64,000 nt of DNA. Source: Paenibacillus sp. SY21-1 (GTDB lineage Bacteria > Bacillota > Bacilli > Paenibacillales > Paenibacillaceae). A program made the position numbers and the translations under genes. The number at the start of each line of letters is the position of its first letter. The stretch's first letter is position 1. Location: NCBI RefSeq assembly GCF_005222705.1, contig NZ_STGF01000019.1:20567-84566 (forward strand), written 5' to 3'. Below are positions 8,558 through 17,505 of this stretch, piece by piece. The notes under the pieces are model-generated. The model was not told where the DNA came from, ran no database searches, and saw only the letters and a program-made list of their open reading frames with translations.

Positions 8558-8983
8558 ATGTCCAATAAACCACTCGTTTACTTTCTATGTACAGGAAATT
8601 CATGCCGCAGCCAAATGGCAGACGGTCTGTTACATGCTTTAGGCGGAGATCGATATGACGTTAGAAGCGCAGGTCTAGAAGCACACGGACTAAATCCCAG
8701 GGCTGTAAAAGTTATGCAAGAGGCCGGACTTGATATTAGCAGTCATACTTCTGATGTGATTGATCCCGAGTTGCTAAATCGCGCGACTTATGTCATTACA
8801 TTATGCGGACATGCCGATGAGCATTGCCCCGTCATTACGAATCCGGAGGTAGTGAAGTGGCATTGGGGATTTGATGATCCTGCCAAAGCGGTTGGATCTG
8901 AAGATGAGATCATGAATCAGTTTCGAACTGTTCGGGATGCAATTAAAGCAAGGATTTCATTATTTCTCCAACAAGGTCACTAA
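8558..8983 (+). CDS. arsC: Arsenate reductase, thioredoxin-coupled
   Basis: The 141-residue protein has the low-molecular-weight phosphatase fold. Its P-loop CTGNSCRS supplies nucleophile Cys11 and Arg17, and TLCGHADEHCP supplies Cys83 and Cys90, the redox relay pair of the Staphylococcus/Bacillus thioredoxin-dependent class. It reduces arsenate to arsenite for export by the neighbouring ArsB. AAAGGAG lies before the ATG, 24 bp after arsB, completing a three-gene operon. Confidence 0.95.
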   Translation: MSNKPLVYFLCTGNSCRSQMADGLLHALGGDRYDVRSAGLEAHGLNPRAVKVMQEAGLDISSHTSDVIDPELLNRATYVITLCGHADEHCPVITNPEVVKWHWGFDDPAKAVGSEDEIMNQFRTVRDAIKARISLFLQQGH

Positions 8984-9154
8984 AAGGCCATTTCTTCAGA
9001 CCTAAAGGGAGAGACTGTAAATAAAATGGGCAACCTCTGAAAACAGAATAGCTTCGCGTTCGTTTATTGCGTAAATCTCCATTGTAACGGTAGGTTTATC
9101 CCGATTTTTGAAGAATAGTAATAATAAGCTAAATGAAGGAGATGAGCCAACCGA

Positions 9155-9859
9155 ATGGAACTTTATGCTGTAAACGTAGGAGAATCTTGGTTTCACTTAA
9201 AAAATATTTACCGCGATACGAATAATCCGGAGGAGCAAGTCAAGATTGCGTGGTCTTTTTATATTGCAAAACATGATAATAAAATCATTTTTATTGATAC
9301 AGGCTTCCGCGATGAGAATACGGCAAATCAATGGGGGATTACCTGTACAGACATTGAGAAGGAGTTAGAGGGCCTCTTTGGCAAACGCAGCTTGGTTGAT
9401 ACGGTAATCATTACTCACAGTCACTTTGACCATATTGAAAATCTTGACTTGTTTCATACACCTGAAATCATTATGTCTAAAATTGATTATGAAATAGCAA
9501 TACAGCAATGCTCGCCTGCCATTAGAGAGAAGCTGCTTCAATGCCGTGTTGTAACCGTAGAAAACGAGTATGTTTGTAACGATCTTTTCAGATTTAAAGT
9601 GATCGGCGGCCATAGCAGCGGTTCATCCGTCATTTATGTTGAATCGAATTCTAACAACTATGTCATTACTGGCGATGAATGTTATTGGTGCGATAATTTG
9701 ATAAGCAATCGTCCTATCGGCATTTTTTCGAGCACAGAAAAAAATGAAAGGTTTATAAACGACGCTCATCAACGCGGATTGATCCCGCTTCCATTTCATG
9801 ACTTGAAAATATTCCAACAATATCCGGCCGTATCTAAACATATAGTCAGAATCCTTTAA
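9155..9859 (+). CDS. MBL-fold metallo-hydrolase
   Basis: The 234-residue protein has the metallo-beta-lactamase fold metal motif THSHFDHIEN, a further His in IGGHSSGSS and an Asp in ITGDECY, together giving a binuclear zinc site. The layout, with an N-terminal strand region, FIDTGF before the HxHxDH motif and a short C-terminal domain, resembles N-acyl-homoserine lactonase-like hydrolases, but the substrate is unassigned. GGAG sits about 12 nt before the ATG, a rather long spacing. It follows the ars operon by 171 bp in the same direction and ends before a strong plus-strand terminator; a role in arsenic resistance is not indicated. Confidence 0.8.
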   Translation: MELYAVNVGESWFHLKNIYRDTNNPEEQVKIAWSFYIAKHDNKIIFIDTGFRDENTANQWGITCTDIEKELEGLFGKRSLVDTVIITHSHFDHIENLDLFHTPEIIMSKIDYEIAIQQCSPAIREKLLQCRVVTVENEYVCNDLFRFKVIGGHSSGSSVIYVESNSNNYVITGDECYWCDNLISNRPIGIFSSTEKNERFINDAHQRGLIPLPFHDLKIFQQYPAVSKHIVRIL

Positions 9860-9964
9860 TCCATTGCTATATTCAGATTTATATTAAGCCCGCTTCGCCG
9901 TTCAATCCCTGCTAGAGAGAGCTCTCCGCTCCTCTTGAAGCGTTATGGACACTTTGCTTATTTC

Positions 9965-9998
9965 TATCGTCTTCTGGAAACCAGAAGACGATATTTTT
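9965..9998 (+). terminator. Rho-independent terminator
   Basis: TATCGTCTTCTGG (9965-9977) and CCAGAAGACGATA (9981-9993) form a perfect 13-bp stem with an AAA loop, followed by TTTTT. The minus-strand side lacks a T run, so it mainly serves the MBL gene. Confidence 0.85.
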
Positions 9999-10114
9999 AA
10001 TGCTTTTTTTGATCAGCCTCCACATGGATTTACCTGGGGGGCGTCATCCTTACAGACGTCATCGGAGGTTGCCCATGCGATTAGAAACCATAATCCCTTT
10101 ATTTTCCACGATTC

Positions 10115-11728
10115 TCATCTCTTCCAATTTTCCACAAAATGATCTACCGCTGCCTGCTCAATTGCCAGCCCTTCCGTATATCGTTTCATAAACAAGGCAA
10201 AGCCAGTCACATCTGCGCTGTCAGGGTAAATCTCTTGTCCTTCTGCATCGTTGAATACTCTAGTGGCAAGGTAATCAGACAAGCGCTCGCGCTGACTCTT
10301 ATTAGCCATATAAGATGCCAAAATAGCCATCCCCCATGCCCCGCCCTCACCAGCTGTAGACATGACCGAAACAGGAACATTCAGTGCTGCAGCACACATT
10401 TTTTGACCGACTAGCGGCGTTTTGAACAATCCGCCATGAGCCAAAATACGGTCAATCGTTATATGCTCCTTCAGTGTCAACGTATCCATCCCCAGTCTTA
10501 ATGCAGCAAACGCGGTAAACAGTTGTACTCTCATAAAGTTAGCCAGATTAAAGCTGCTTTCTGGAGAACGCACAAACAGCGGACGACCTTTTGCAAACCC
10601 GGTAATATTTTCACCTGAATAGTAGCCGTAGCTCAGCAAGCCACCGCCATCGGCGTCTGCTTCCAGCGCTTTGTTGAACAAGACGCTGAATAACTGGTTC
10701 ATATCGGGTTTCAATCCCATTGCTTCATAAAATTCACGGAACAAGCCGAGCCAAGCATTAATCTCGCTGGAGCAGTTGTTGGCTAGAACCATGGCGACGG
10801 GACTGCCATCAGGCGTAGTGACGATATCAATCTCAGGGTACACCGTAGATAAATCTTTCTCCAATACAATCATGGCAAAAATCGACGTACCTACGGAAAT
10901 GTTGCCGGTACGCTTTTTGACACTGTTCGTAGCGACCATGCCTGTTCCTGCATCTCCTTCTGGAGGACATAGCGGAATACCTGCTTGCAGGCTTCCTGAT
11001 GGATCTAATAACCGGGCACCGGCTTCATTGAGATATCCAGCATGTTCACCTGCAGTGCAAACTTTAGGTAAAATATGTTTAAGATGCCACGGGTAGTCTT
11101 TATCGGCAATTAAATCGGCAAACTTCTTCACCATATCTTCATTATATTGCAATGCAGATTCATCGATTGGGAACATGCCAGAGGCATCCCCGATACCAAG
11201 TACCTTGCTGCCGGTCAATAGCCAGTGAATATAACCCGACAAAGTCGTCATATAATCTATGCTATTCACATGCTCTTCATCGTTTAAAATCGCTTGATAC
11301 AAATGGGCAATGCTCCAGCGTTGAGGAATTTTAAATTGGAATTGCTCGGTCAGCTCCAATGCCGCTGTACCCGTTGTGGCATTGCGCCATGTACGGAACG
11401 GAACCAGCAGCTCCCCTGCTTGATCAAGTACAATATAGCCCTGCATCATGGCCGAACATCCGATTGATCCGATTTTTTGCAATGGTACGCCATAATTATT
11501 CTCAACCTCTTGCTTGATTTGGCGATAGATTTCTTGCAACCCGTTAATCATTTCATTGAGAGAGTAGGTCCAATAACCGTCAATCAATTGATTTTCCCAC
11601 TCATAGCTGCTGGAACAGATAGTTTCATAATTGTAATCAATAAGTACAGCCTTGATTCGTGTGGATCCAATTTCGATACCAAGCGAGGTTTCTCCTTTGA
11701 CTATCGCTTGTTTAATATTTTGATCCAT
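10115..11728 (-). CDS. FGGY-family sugar kinase, probably xylulokinase-like
   Basis: The 537-residue protein has both FGGY kinase domains: an N-terminal LGIEIGSTRIKAVLID phosphate-binding segment and a C-terminal domain with NISVGTSIFAM and GEGGAWGMAILASY. It would phosphorylate a pentulose or related sugar with ATP in the cytoplasm. Sequence alone does not settle the substrate. The promoter carries an inverted repeat nearly identical in form to the Bacillus XylR operator and a cre site, which favours a xylose-related role. No xylose isomerase or transporter gene lies beside it. The gene is monocistronic on the minus strand. Confidence 0.8.
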   Translation of the reverse strand: MDQNIKQAIVKGETSLGIEIGSTRIKAVLIDYNYETICSSSYEWENQLIDGYWTYSLNEMINGLQEIYRQIKQEVENNYGVPLQKIGSIGCSAMMQGYIVLDQAGELLVPFRTWRNATTGTAALELTEQFQFKIPQRWSIAHLYQAILNDEEHVNSIDYMTTLSGYIHWLLTGSKVLGIGDASGMFPIDESALQYNEDMVKKFADLIADKDYPWHLKHILPKVCTAGEHAGYLNEAGARLLDPSGSLQAGIPLCPPEGDAGTGMVATNSVKKRTGNISVGTSIFAMIVLEKDLSTVYPEIDIVTTPDGSPVAMVLANNCSSEINAWLGLFREFYEAMGLKPDMNQLFSVLFNKALEADADGGGLLSYGYYSGENITGFAKGRPLFVRSPESSFNLANFMRVQLFTAFAALRLGMDTLTLKEHITIDRILAHGGLFKTPLVGQKMCAAALNVPVSVMSTAGEGGAWGMAILASYMANKSQRERLSDYLATRVFNDAEGQEIYPDSADVTGFALFMKRYTEGLAIEQAAVDHFVENWKR

Positions 11729-11797
11729 GATGGCGTTGCTCCTCTCTGAATTTGAATTTGAACCGAATACAGCACATGGGCTCTCGTGTTGAAATGA

Positions 11798-11811
11798 TGA
11801 AAACGTTTACC
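11798..11811 (-). promoter_or_regulatory. CcpA cre site of the kinase gene
   Basis: TGAAAACGTTTACC matches the cre consensus TGNNANCGNTNWCA at all but the last base. It lies just downstream of the predicted -10, where bound CcpA would block transcription. Confidence 0.6.
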
Positions 11812-11814
11812 AAT

Positions 11815-11843
11815 AGCATACCAATCGAAACTTAGTTTGTCTA
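11815..11843 (-). promoter_or_regulatory. Sigma-A-type promoter of the kinase gene
   Basis: On the minus strand, -35 TAGACA (complement of 11838-11843) and -10 TATGCT (complement of 11815-11820) are separated by exactly 17 bp. The -35 lies inside the XylR-like operator and the cre lies immediately downstream, so the elements fit a doubly repressed promoter. Confidence 0.5.
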
Positions 11844-11857
11844 GTAAACAAACTAAG
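11831..11857. promoter_or_regulatory. XylR-type operator
   Basis: CTTAGTTTGT (11831-11840) and ACAAACTAAG (11848-11857) form a perfect 10-bp inverted repeat with a 7-bp spacer. The arms match the Bacillus XylR (ROK family) operator arms TTAGTTTGT/ACAAACTAA. No xylR gene is in the window, so the repressor would be encoded elsewhere. Confidence 0.7.
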
Positions 11858-11961
11858 TGATATGATAAACAGCAGCTTTATTGAGCTATCACCCTTAATT
11901 CCACTCTGCGCTTTACCGTTATTTGTGATATGCTTTTCCGCGCTGTCTCTAATGATAAGCA

Positions 11962-11992
11962 AAAGGGCCATCCTTAAATGGGACAGCCCTTT
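11962..11992 (-). terminator. Hairpin, probable minus-strand terminator
   Basis: AAAGGGC (11962-11968) pairs with GCCCTTT (11986-11992), with an inner CCAT/ATGG pairing. On the minus strand it ends in TTTT. It lies about 175 bp after the DUF2834 gene. The rest of 11860-12167 shows no convincing gene. Confidence 0.45.
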
Positions 11993-12167
11993 CCTTTGTT
12001 CAACTATCGTATTCTTAGGACAATCGTTATTTTTTCTTTACCGGTATCCAGATATCGGGAACCACTCGGTATATATTCGGTCCCATAGTTTTTGCAAATC
12101 ACATTGCGGCTCCGGGAAAACAGCCCATGTTAAAAATTACTTGCCTTGCATTTCCTGCACGAAATTG

Positions 12168-12506
12168 TCAGTATCGTTCTTTGACCCCAGGAATGTTTTT
12201 CTCCAAGTGTAATTGGCGCAGAAACAAAAACAGGGGAAGACCCAGTGAAGGGCCTACCAGTAGCGTACCTGCAATCGGCAGCCATAAATATTTCATTCTC
12301 TTTCTGGTTCCTTCTATCAGAATGAATCCCATTAGCGCGATCGCGGTAACTAAAACATCCATCCATGCAAAAGCTCCAATACGCGTACTGGTTATGGCTT
12401 CAAACAGGAGATTCAAATCAAGGCCGTTGTGCACGATCCAAGGGATGAACTGCGAATAGGGCAAGACGAGTCCCAAAAAAGATAATACTCCGTAAAAGTA
12501 CTTCAT
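12168..12506 (-). CDS. DUF2834 family small membrane protein
   Basis: This 112-residue protein has three to four hydrophobic helices, with YSQFIPWIVHNGLDLNLLFE between the first two, the pattern of the DUF2834 family. Function is unknown in the family. GGAGGG lies 7-8 nt before the ATG. It is a single gene with its own ribosome site and no obvious partner. Confidence 0.75.
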   Translation of the reverse strand: MKYFYGVLSFLGLVLPYSQFIPWIVHNGLDLNLLFEAITSTRIGAFAWMDVLVTAIALMGFILIEGTRKRMKYLWLPIAGTLLVGPSLGLPLFLFLRQLHLEKNIPGVKERY

Positions 12507-12636
12507 TTATAACCCTCCATTATTATGTAAATCCAATAAGCTCGAAAAAGTCCGTTTGTTCCTTCTTCGCTGCCACGCGTGATTCCGCCTCGAACTATGT
12601 CCTTCAAGGCTCCGTTCCAAGCCCGCAGCTCGACTT

Positions 12637-12669
12637 TAAAAAAGCCTTGCCCCTACTTGTGGCAAGCCT
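12637..12669 (-). terminator. Minus-strand terminator after the acetamidase-like gene
   Basis: On the minus strand AG-CTTGCC and GGCAAG-CT form a stem (plus coordinates 12643-12651 and 12661-12669), followed by TTTTTT. It is 135 bp past the stop of the gene at 12804. A second weaker CCGTTA/TAACGG hairpin lies at 12697-12718. Confidence 0.65.
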
Positions 12670-12803
12670 CACCGGAATTAATCTCCAAATAAATTCCCGT
12701 TACCTCCAAAAATAACGGCAACCATTCATGAGACTGGCTGTTGTAAGTTCATCATGAATTATTTCGTCTCAAACCGACTGGCCCACAAAACCTCGTCCAT
12801 TCT

Positions 12804-13736
12804 TTATCCGATTGAACCATGCGGGAGTACAGCGTGAACGCCACGGACACCATTAACCATTTGTGTAATCCGCATATCAACGACAAGACTCGCAAGAGCC
12901 AATGCTTCTTTGCGTTCATAGCCAAAAAGCTCGTTCATGAGAGTTAACATACCGTCAAGTGCAATAATCGAGGCCTCATTCAAGTCTTCATGAAAACCCA
13001 TAGTAACCCATGCTGTTGGGGTTTTAGCACGGGGCATGGCTATCCTTACGTTTTCGTCCACAGAAAACGTAAGATCCACCACCTCCATCGGACATTCAAC
13101 AGCTGGAACGCCTACCTCTCCATCGCCTTGTAGGGCGTGTCCATCTCCAACGGAAAATAGCCCGTTCTTTATTGAAATCGGCAAGTACAAGGTACTGCCA
13201 GCAATCAGTTCTTTACAATCCATGTTCCCGCCGCAAAAACGAGGGGGAAAGGTGGAGTGGATACCAGGCTCATCGGGGGGCATCCCCATTACTCCCATGA
13301 ATGGTCGAAGAGCGACCTTGTGCCCTTTATCGCTTGTACCTACCATAGAATTAGCGTCCAGAGTCCAATTGAGATGGAACTGTTCCCCTTCAGCAATACC
13401 TAAGCTTTGGTTGATCGGGTGCGGGAATCCGCCAGCACTGTTCCATCCCCAAGCTCCTGTTTGAATCTCGTTAATTCTGACTGCGAGTGTCATACCCGGT
13501 TCGGCACCACGAATGGCAATCGGGCCGCATAAAGCGTGACCGCCGTCGCGCAAACGTTCTCTTGGTTCAAATCTCTTTCGAATCCCTGGTGCAGAAAAAG
13601 GACCAAGCCCCCAGCCGGCGTCAAGAGTGCTGAAACAAACGGTATCTCCTGAATCAATGGTCATAATCGGTTGAAAATCTCGTGAAAAAGAGCCGTGCAA
13701 TGAGGATCTTTCAGGTCGAATAGAGAATTTAGCCAT
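12804..13736 (-). CDS. Acetamidase/formamidase family protein
   Basis: About 310 residues matching the FmdA/AmdA family over the full length: DAGWGLGPFSAPG near the N-terminus, GHALCGPIAIRGAEPG, then a central MGMPPDEPGIHSTFPPR region and GDGHALQGDGEV. The family hydrolyses formamide, acetamide or other short amides to ammonia and the acid. There are two adjacent ATGs; GGAGGG is 5 nt before the second (13736) and only 2 nt before the first (13739), so the second is preferred. No transporter or nitrogen regulator is adjacent, so the substrate is open. Confidence 0.88.
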   Translation of the reverse strand: MAKFSIRPERSSLHGSFSRDFQPIMTIDSGDTVCFSTLDAGWGLGPFSAPGIRKRFEPRERLRDGGHALCGPIAIRGAEPGMTLAVRINEIQTGAWGWNSAGGFPHPINQSLGIAEGEQFHLNWTLDANSMVGTSDKGHKVALRPFMGVMGMPPDEPGIHSTFPPRFCGGNMDCKELIAGSTLYLPISIKNGLFSVGDGHALQGDGEVGVPAVECPMEVVDLTFSVDENVRIAMPRAKTPTAWVTMGFHEDLNEASIIALDGMLTLMNELFGYERKEALALASLVVDMRITQMVNGVRGVHAVLPHGSIG

Positions 13737-13861
13737 CATATCCCTCCAGAATGTAATCCTTTCATACCTATTTTAGTTGAAAAAGATGGCATTCATGTGA
13801 GCAAGTATGCTTTTTTTGTGACAAAAATCTCCTTTCCTTTTCTTTTCTTAGATTGTTGAAA

Positions 13862-13890
13862 CTGACAAAAAAACTCTCCAACATTATAAT
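13862..13890 (+). promoter_or_regulatory. Sigma-A promoter of the accessory secA
   Basis: -35 CTGACA (13862-13867) and -10 TATAAT (13885-13890) with a 17-bp spacer. They lie 31 bp before the start codon, which has a GGGGG-containing ribosome site. Confidence 0.65.
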
Positions 13891-13921
13891 TGTAAAGAGG
13901 TAATGACTAGGGGGGATTTGC

Positions 13922-16204
13922 ATGAATGTAGCCGCCAAACTAATTCAAAATTTCTGGGACCGCGATGCCCGGATAAGGCTAAATAGCTTTCGGGACAAAG
14001 CTCTTCTCATCCGGCAACGGAATTTGGATGCATGGGACGAAAAACAGCTGCAGGAGGAATCTCTTCGGCTAAAAAAGGAAGCAAAAGCAGGCACGCCCCT
14101 GGATGACTTGCTTATCGATGCCTATGCGCTCGTGTGCGAGGCAGCGAAGAGAACGCTGGGATTACAGCCCTACGATGTTCAAATCATCGCTGCCATCGCC
14201 CTGCACGAGAGATTCCTGATTGAGCAGCATACTGGTGAAGGAAAAACGCTCTCTGCAGTTATGCCCGCTTATCTCCATGCGCTGACCGGCGAAGGCGTTC
14301 ATGTGCTGACTTTTAACGATTACTTGGCCAAGCGGGATGCCGATTGGATGGGTCCGATCTATCGTGTTCTAGGGTTAACGGCAAGCGCAGTTCAAGCGGG
14401 TATGCCCTTGTCCGAGAAACGGGAAGCGTATGCCGCAGATATCACCTATGTTACAGCCAAAGAAGCTGGATTTGATTATTTGCGCGATACGATTGCTCTA
14501 GATGAAGTTGAAACCGTGCATCGTCCCTTCCACTACGTCATCGTGGACGAAGCGGATTCACTGCTTCTCGACGAGGCGCGTGTGCCGCTAGTCATCGCCG
14601 GCGAGCCGGACTCCTCCGGCAAGGAAGGTTATCATCTAGCAGAAATAGCCAGACGCCTTCAAGAGGAGGTGCACTTCGACTTCGATGAATTCAAGCGGAA
14701 CGTCTATTTAAACGAAGCTGGTTCAGCCAGAGCGGAATCGCTGCTGGACTGCGGCAATTTGTACGAAGACCATAATAATCAGCTGTTAATGGCGCTAAAT
14801 TGCGCTCTTCATGCGGAATTATTATTGAAAAGGGACGTTGACTACATCGTCCGGAACGGGAAAATCGAGCTGATTGACGAATACACCGGCCGCGTGGCGG
14901 AGAACAGGCATTTGCCGGAGGGGCTGCAAGCCGCGCTTTACGCCAAAGAAGGGCTGCCATCGCAAGCCGGCGGGAAAGTTCTCGGCACCATTACCCTCCA
15001 GCACTTCCTTAGCCTGTATCCAAAAATTTGTGGAATGACGGCTACCGCACACGTTTCCGCAATCGAATTTGAGGACATTTACAGTCTGGAAGTCGTGCAA
15101 ATCCCGCCGAATCGGGAAAACAAACGGATTGATCATCCACACCGTATTTATACGCATAAAGAAGCGAAATTCAAGGCGCTTGTGCACGAAATTTTGACCG
15201 CCCATGGGACGGGACGTCCTATTCTTATTGGTACATCAAGTGTCGAGGAATCTGATACACTGGCGGACGCGCTTTCGGTTGCCGGCGTACCTTGCCAGGT
15301 GCTGAATGCAAAAAACGATGCAGAAGAAGCCGAAATTATTGCCAAGGCGGGAGAACTTGGCGCCGTGACCGTGTCGACGAATATGGCGGGACGCGGCGTG
15401 GATATTCGACTTGGCGGCGGAAACCCCGAGCAAGGGAGAATGGTCGCCGGGTTGGGCGGCTTGTACGTAATTGGCACACATATGCACCAAAGCGTGCGCA
15501 TCGACAACCAGCTGCGCGGGCGATCCGGCCGCCAAGGCGACCCGGGAGCTTCCGTTTTTTTCGTCAGCCTGGAAGACGAATTGCTGCTTCAATTCGGCGA
15601 TGGCATCACGAAACGCGGAAGTAGACAGAATGAAGCTCTCGAAGACCCGGTGCTCCGGGACAAAATCGACCATATTCAGCGTACGATTATGGGTCAAAAC
15701 TTCCATATCCGCCAGGAGCTGAACAGCTATTCGGATGTGGTGGAGAGTCAGAGGCGTATGTTATACAAAAAGCGGCTCAGCATTTTAAAAGGCGAAACGC
15801 TGATGAGCCCTTCGGAGCAGCGGGTACAGCTTTTTTACATCGACAAGTTCTGGGCTGACCATCTGGCCTATGCTTCTTACATTCGAGAAGGCATCCATCT
15901 AACGGGCCTTGTCAAACACAATCCGATCGATGAATTTCATGACCAAATCATTCAGGCCTATGAGCAAATACCGGCTGACATAGATAGAGAGTCGGCAACT
16001 ATGCTCGCAAAGCTCGGAGGTTCCAACGATCCGGCGATGTGGGAAAAGTTCGGACTGAAGAACCCGCCTTCCACTTGGACCTATATCATCAACGATCATT
16101 ACCAGCCATACTTGCTGAATCGCGGTTCATGGACCACAGGCACAATGATTGCTTATCTGCTGCGCAGACTTGCAAGGCCAATGCTCGGGTGGTCGAAACT
16201 TTAA
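13922..16204 (+). CDS. Accessory SecA-like preprotein translocase ATPase
   Basis: The 760-residue protein is SecA-like over its whole length: Walker A TGEGKT (104-109), Walker B VDEADSLLLDEAR (208-220), the preprotein cross-linking region, a TATAH motif after CGM in place of the usual TGTA, TNMAGRGVDI, QLRGRSGRQGD and the helical scaffold/wing. It is about 80 residues shorter than housekeeping SecA and lacks the C-terminal zinc-binding Cys tail. These points suggest an accessory, SecA2-type motor that works with the general SecYEG, exporting a subset of proteins. No secY2 or accessory Sec gene is adjacent. The gene has its own promoter. Confidence 0.82.
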   Translation: MNVAAKLIQNFWDRDARIRLNSFRDKALLIRQRNLDAWDEKQLQEESLRLKKEAKAGTPLDDLLIDAYALVCEAAKRTLGLQPYDVQIIAAIALHERFLIEQHTGEGKTLSAVMPAYLHALTGEGVHVLTFNDYLAKRDADWMGPIYRVLGLTASAVQAGMPLSEKREAYAADITYVTAKEAGFDYLRDTIALDEVETVHRPFHYVIVDEADSLLLDEARVPLVIAGEPDSSGKEGYHLAEIARRLQEEVHFDFDEFKRNVYLNEAGSARAESLLDCGNLYEDHNNQLLMALNCALHAELLLKRDVDYIVRNGKIELIDEYTGRVAENRHLPEGLQAALYAKEGLPSQAGGKVLGTITLQHFLSLYPKICGMTATAHVSAIEFEDIYSLEVVQIPPNRENKRIDHPHRIYTHKEAKFKALVHEILTAHGTGRPILIGTSSVEESDTLADALSVAGVPCQVLNAKNDAEEAEIIAKAGELGAVTVSTNMAGRGVDIRLGGGNPEQGRMVAGLGGLYVIGTHMHQSVRIDNQLRGRSGRQGDPGASVFFVSLEDELLLQFGDGITKRGSRQNEALEDPVLRDKIDHIQRTIMGQNFHIRQELNSYSDVVESQRRMLYKKRLSILKGETLMSPSEQRVQLFYIDKFWADHLAYASYIREGIHLTGLVKHNPIDEFHDQIIQAYEQIPADIDRESATMLAKLGGSNDPAMWEKFGLKNPPSTWTYIINDHYQPYLLNRGSWTTGTMIAYLLRRLARPMLGWSKL

Positions 16205-16226
16205 TGCAGCGCCACTAGGCCCCCGG

Positions 16227-16682
16227 TTAGAGCCTCGCGAACGTGATGTAATCGATTTGGGCTGGCTCTGCCGATTCGATCCGAAGTGCCCGGTTAATCT
16301 GTCCCCGGTGATATTGACCATGCAAGAGGACCTGCAACAGGATATCCCGGACGGACGTTCGGAAAGAAGCCCCGCTCTGGTTCGCGTAGTCGATCATCTC
16401 GTCCAACTCAAGCTCGGCGAGCCCTTCGATATAGACGCGATATTGCTCGGCGTTCTCTTCGAACATCGTCCGGATGGCCGACAGGTTCTCCTCTTCCTCC
16501 CACAATGAAAATTGCGAGCTGCCCTTGCCCTGCAATCGGGACAACCAGACCCGTTCCGCGACTGCGACGTGCCGAACCAGCTTCAGAAGCTCCTTGTTCT
16601 TCGTTTCGCTCTCCTCAAGCGCCTCCAAGATACGTTCGTCCGCCCAATACAGGTGGTCCATCATACACTTGATCGTCTTCAT
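16227..16682 (-). CDS. DinB family protein
   Basis: A 151-residue four-helix-bundle protein of the DinB/YfiT type. The metal ligands are recognisable as His in MMDHLYWAD, or the later LVRHVAVAE, and the C-terminal HGQYHRGQI pair. Members bind a divalent metal and many act as thiol-dependent transferases; several are DNA-damage induced, but that is not shown here. It converges with the secA-like gene with only 22 bp between the stops and no clear terminator. Confidence 0.85.
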   Translation of the reverse strand: MKTIKCMMDHLYWADERILEALEESETKNKELLKLVRHVAVAERVWLSRLQGKGSSQFSLWEEEENLSAIRTMFEENAEQYRVYIEGLAELELDEMIDYANQSGASFRTSVRDILLQVLLHGQYHRGQINRALRIESAEPAQIDYITFARL

Positions 16683-16923
16683 TCCGATTTCCCCTTTTTC
16701 ATTTTATCGTTTACATAGCACTGATTTTATTCGATAAATCTTTGAACAAACCTGCATGAATGCTTACGGGAAAAATCTGTTGCGGCATCGATATTCACCT
16801 TTAAATATTCTGCAACCTCATGATTCAAAGAAATAAAAAGGGTATTTCCAGCCTAGCCACTACTATCTGATATTTTTTTAGAAAAAACAAAATGTGCTGG
16901 CTAATCTGTAACTTATTCATTCC

Positions 16924-16950
16924 TGAAACGTGTTTATGATGTAGCATAGC
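16924..16950 (+). promoter_or_regulatory. Possible ECF-type autoregulatory promoter
   Basis: TGAAAC at 16924-16929 equals the -35 of SigM/SigW-class promoters. The expected -10 position, 16-17 bp on, reads TAGCGCC, which is a weak match to CGTC. The rest of 16683-16923 shows no gene. Confidence 0.3.
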
Positions 16951-16980
16951 GCCATAGTAGACAGAAAAGGGGGATGCACG

Positions 16981-17505
16981 GTCGATTCAAACTCGCTGGA
17001 ACATATTTATCGTCAATACGGACACGACTTGTACCGCTACCTATGCTCCCTCGCCTCAAGCCCCCAGGTTGCCGAGGATTTGATGCAGGATACATTTTAC
17101 AAAGCCTATATCTATATAGAGAGCTACGATAACGAACGAATAAAATCCTGGCTGTTCAAGGTCGCTTATCATGCCTTTATCGACTGGCAGCGCAAAGAAC
17201 GACGAAGCACGCCCTATGAGCCTGCGTGGATGGAACAAACCGTTGGCTTAGGAGGATCGGTACGGAGTGCGGAGCAAGAAGCGCTGGGACGTGAGGCGGC
17301 CGATAACTGGCTTGACCTGCTTGGCAAGCTTACAATCAACAAGCGGCATGTCGTGCTATTGCGAGACCATTATCAGCTAACCTACCAGGAAATTTCCGAT
17401 ATAACAGGCTTGTCGATCTCCAGCGTCAAAATAAACATTCATCGCGGACGCCAGGAACTGCAGCGAATGATCCGGCACGCTTATGGAGGAGGGGACAATC
17501 TTTGA
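16981..17505 (+). CDS. ECF sigma factor (SigM-like); no standard start at the expected N-terminus
   Basis: The protein has sigma-70 region 2 (LEHIYRQYGHDLYRYLCSLA, then AEDLMQDTFYKAYIYIESY and WLFKVAYHAFID) and region 4 (LTYQEISDITGLSISSVK with an HTH), as in SigM-like ECF factors. Homology runs back to codon 16981, which reads GTC and sits 7 nt after AAGGGGG. No ATG, GTG or TTG occurs in frame until TTG 17029, which would delete about 16 residues of region 2. The ATG at 16974 is out of frame. The gene may use a non-standard start or carry a start mutation. It is coupled to the anti-sigma gene by a TTGA overlap. Confidence 0.8.
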   Translation, partial: VDSNSLEHIYRQYGHDLYRYLCSLASSPQVAEDLMQDTFYKAYIYIESYDNERIKSWLFKVAYHAFIDWQRKERRSTPYEPAWMEQTVGLGGSVRSAEQEALGREAADNWLDLLGKLTINKRHVVLLRDHYQLTYQEISDITGLSISSVKINIHRGRQELQRMIRHAYGGGDNL

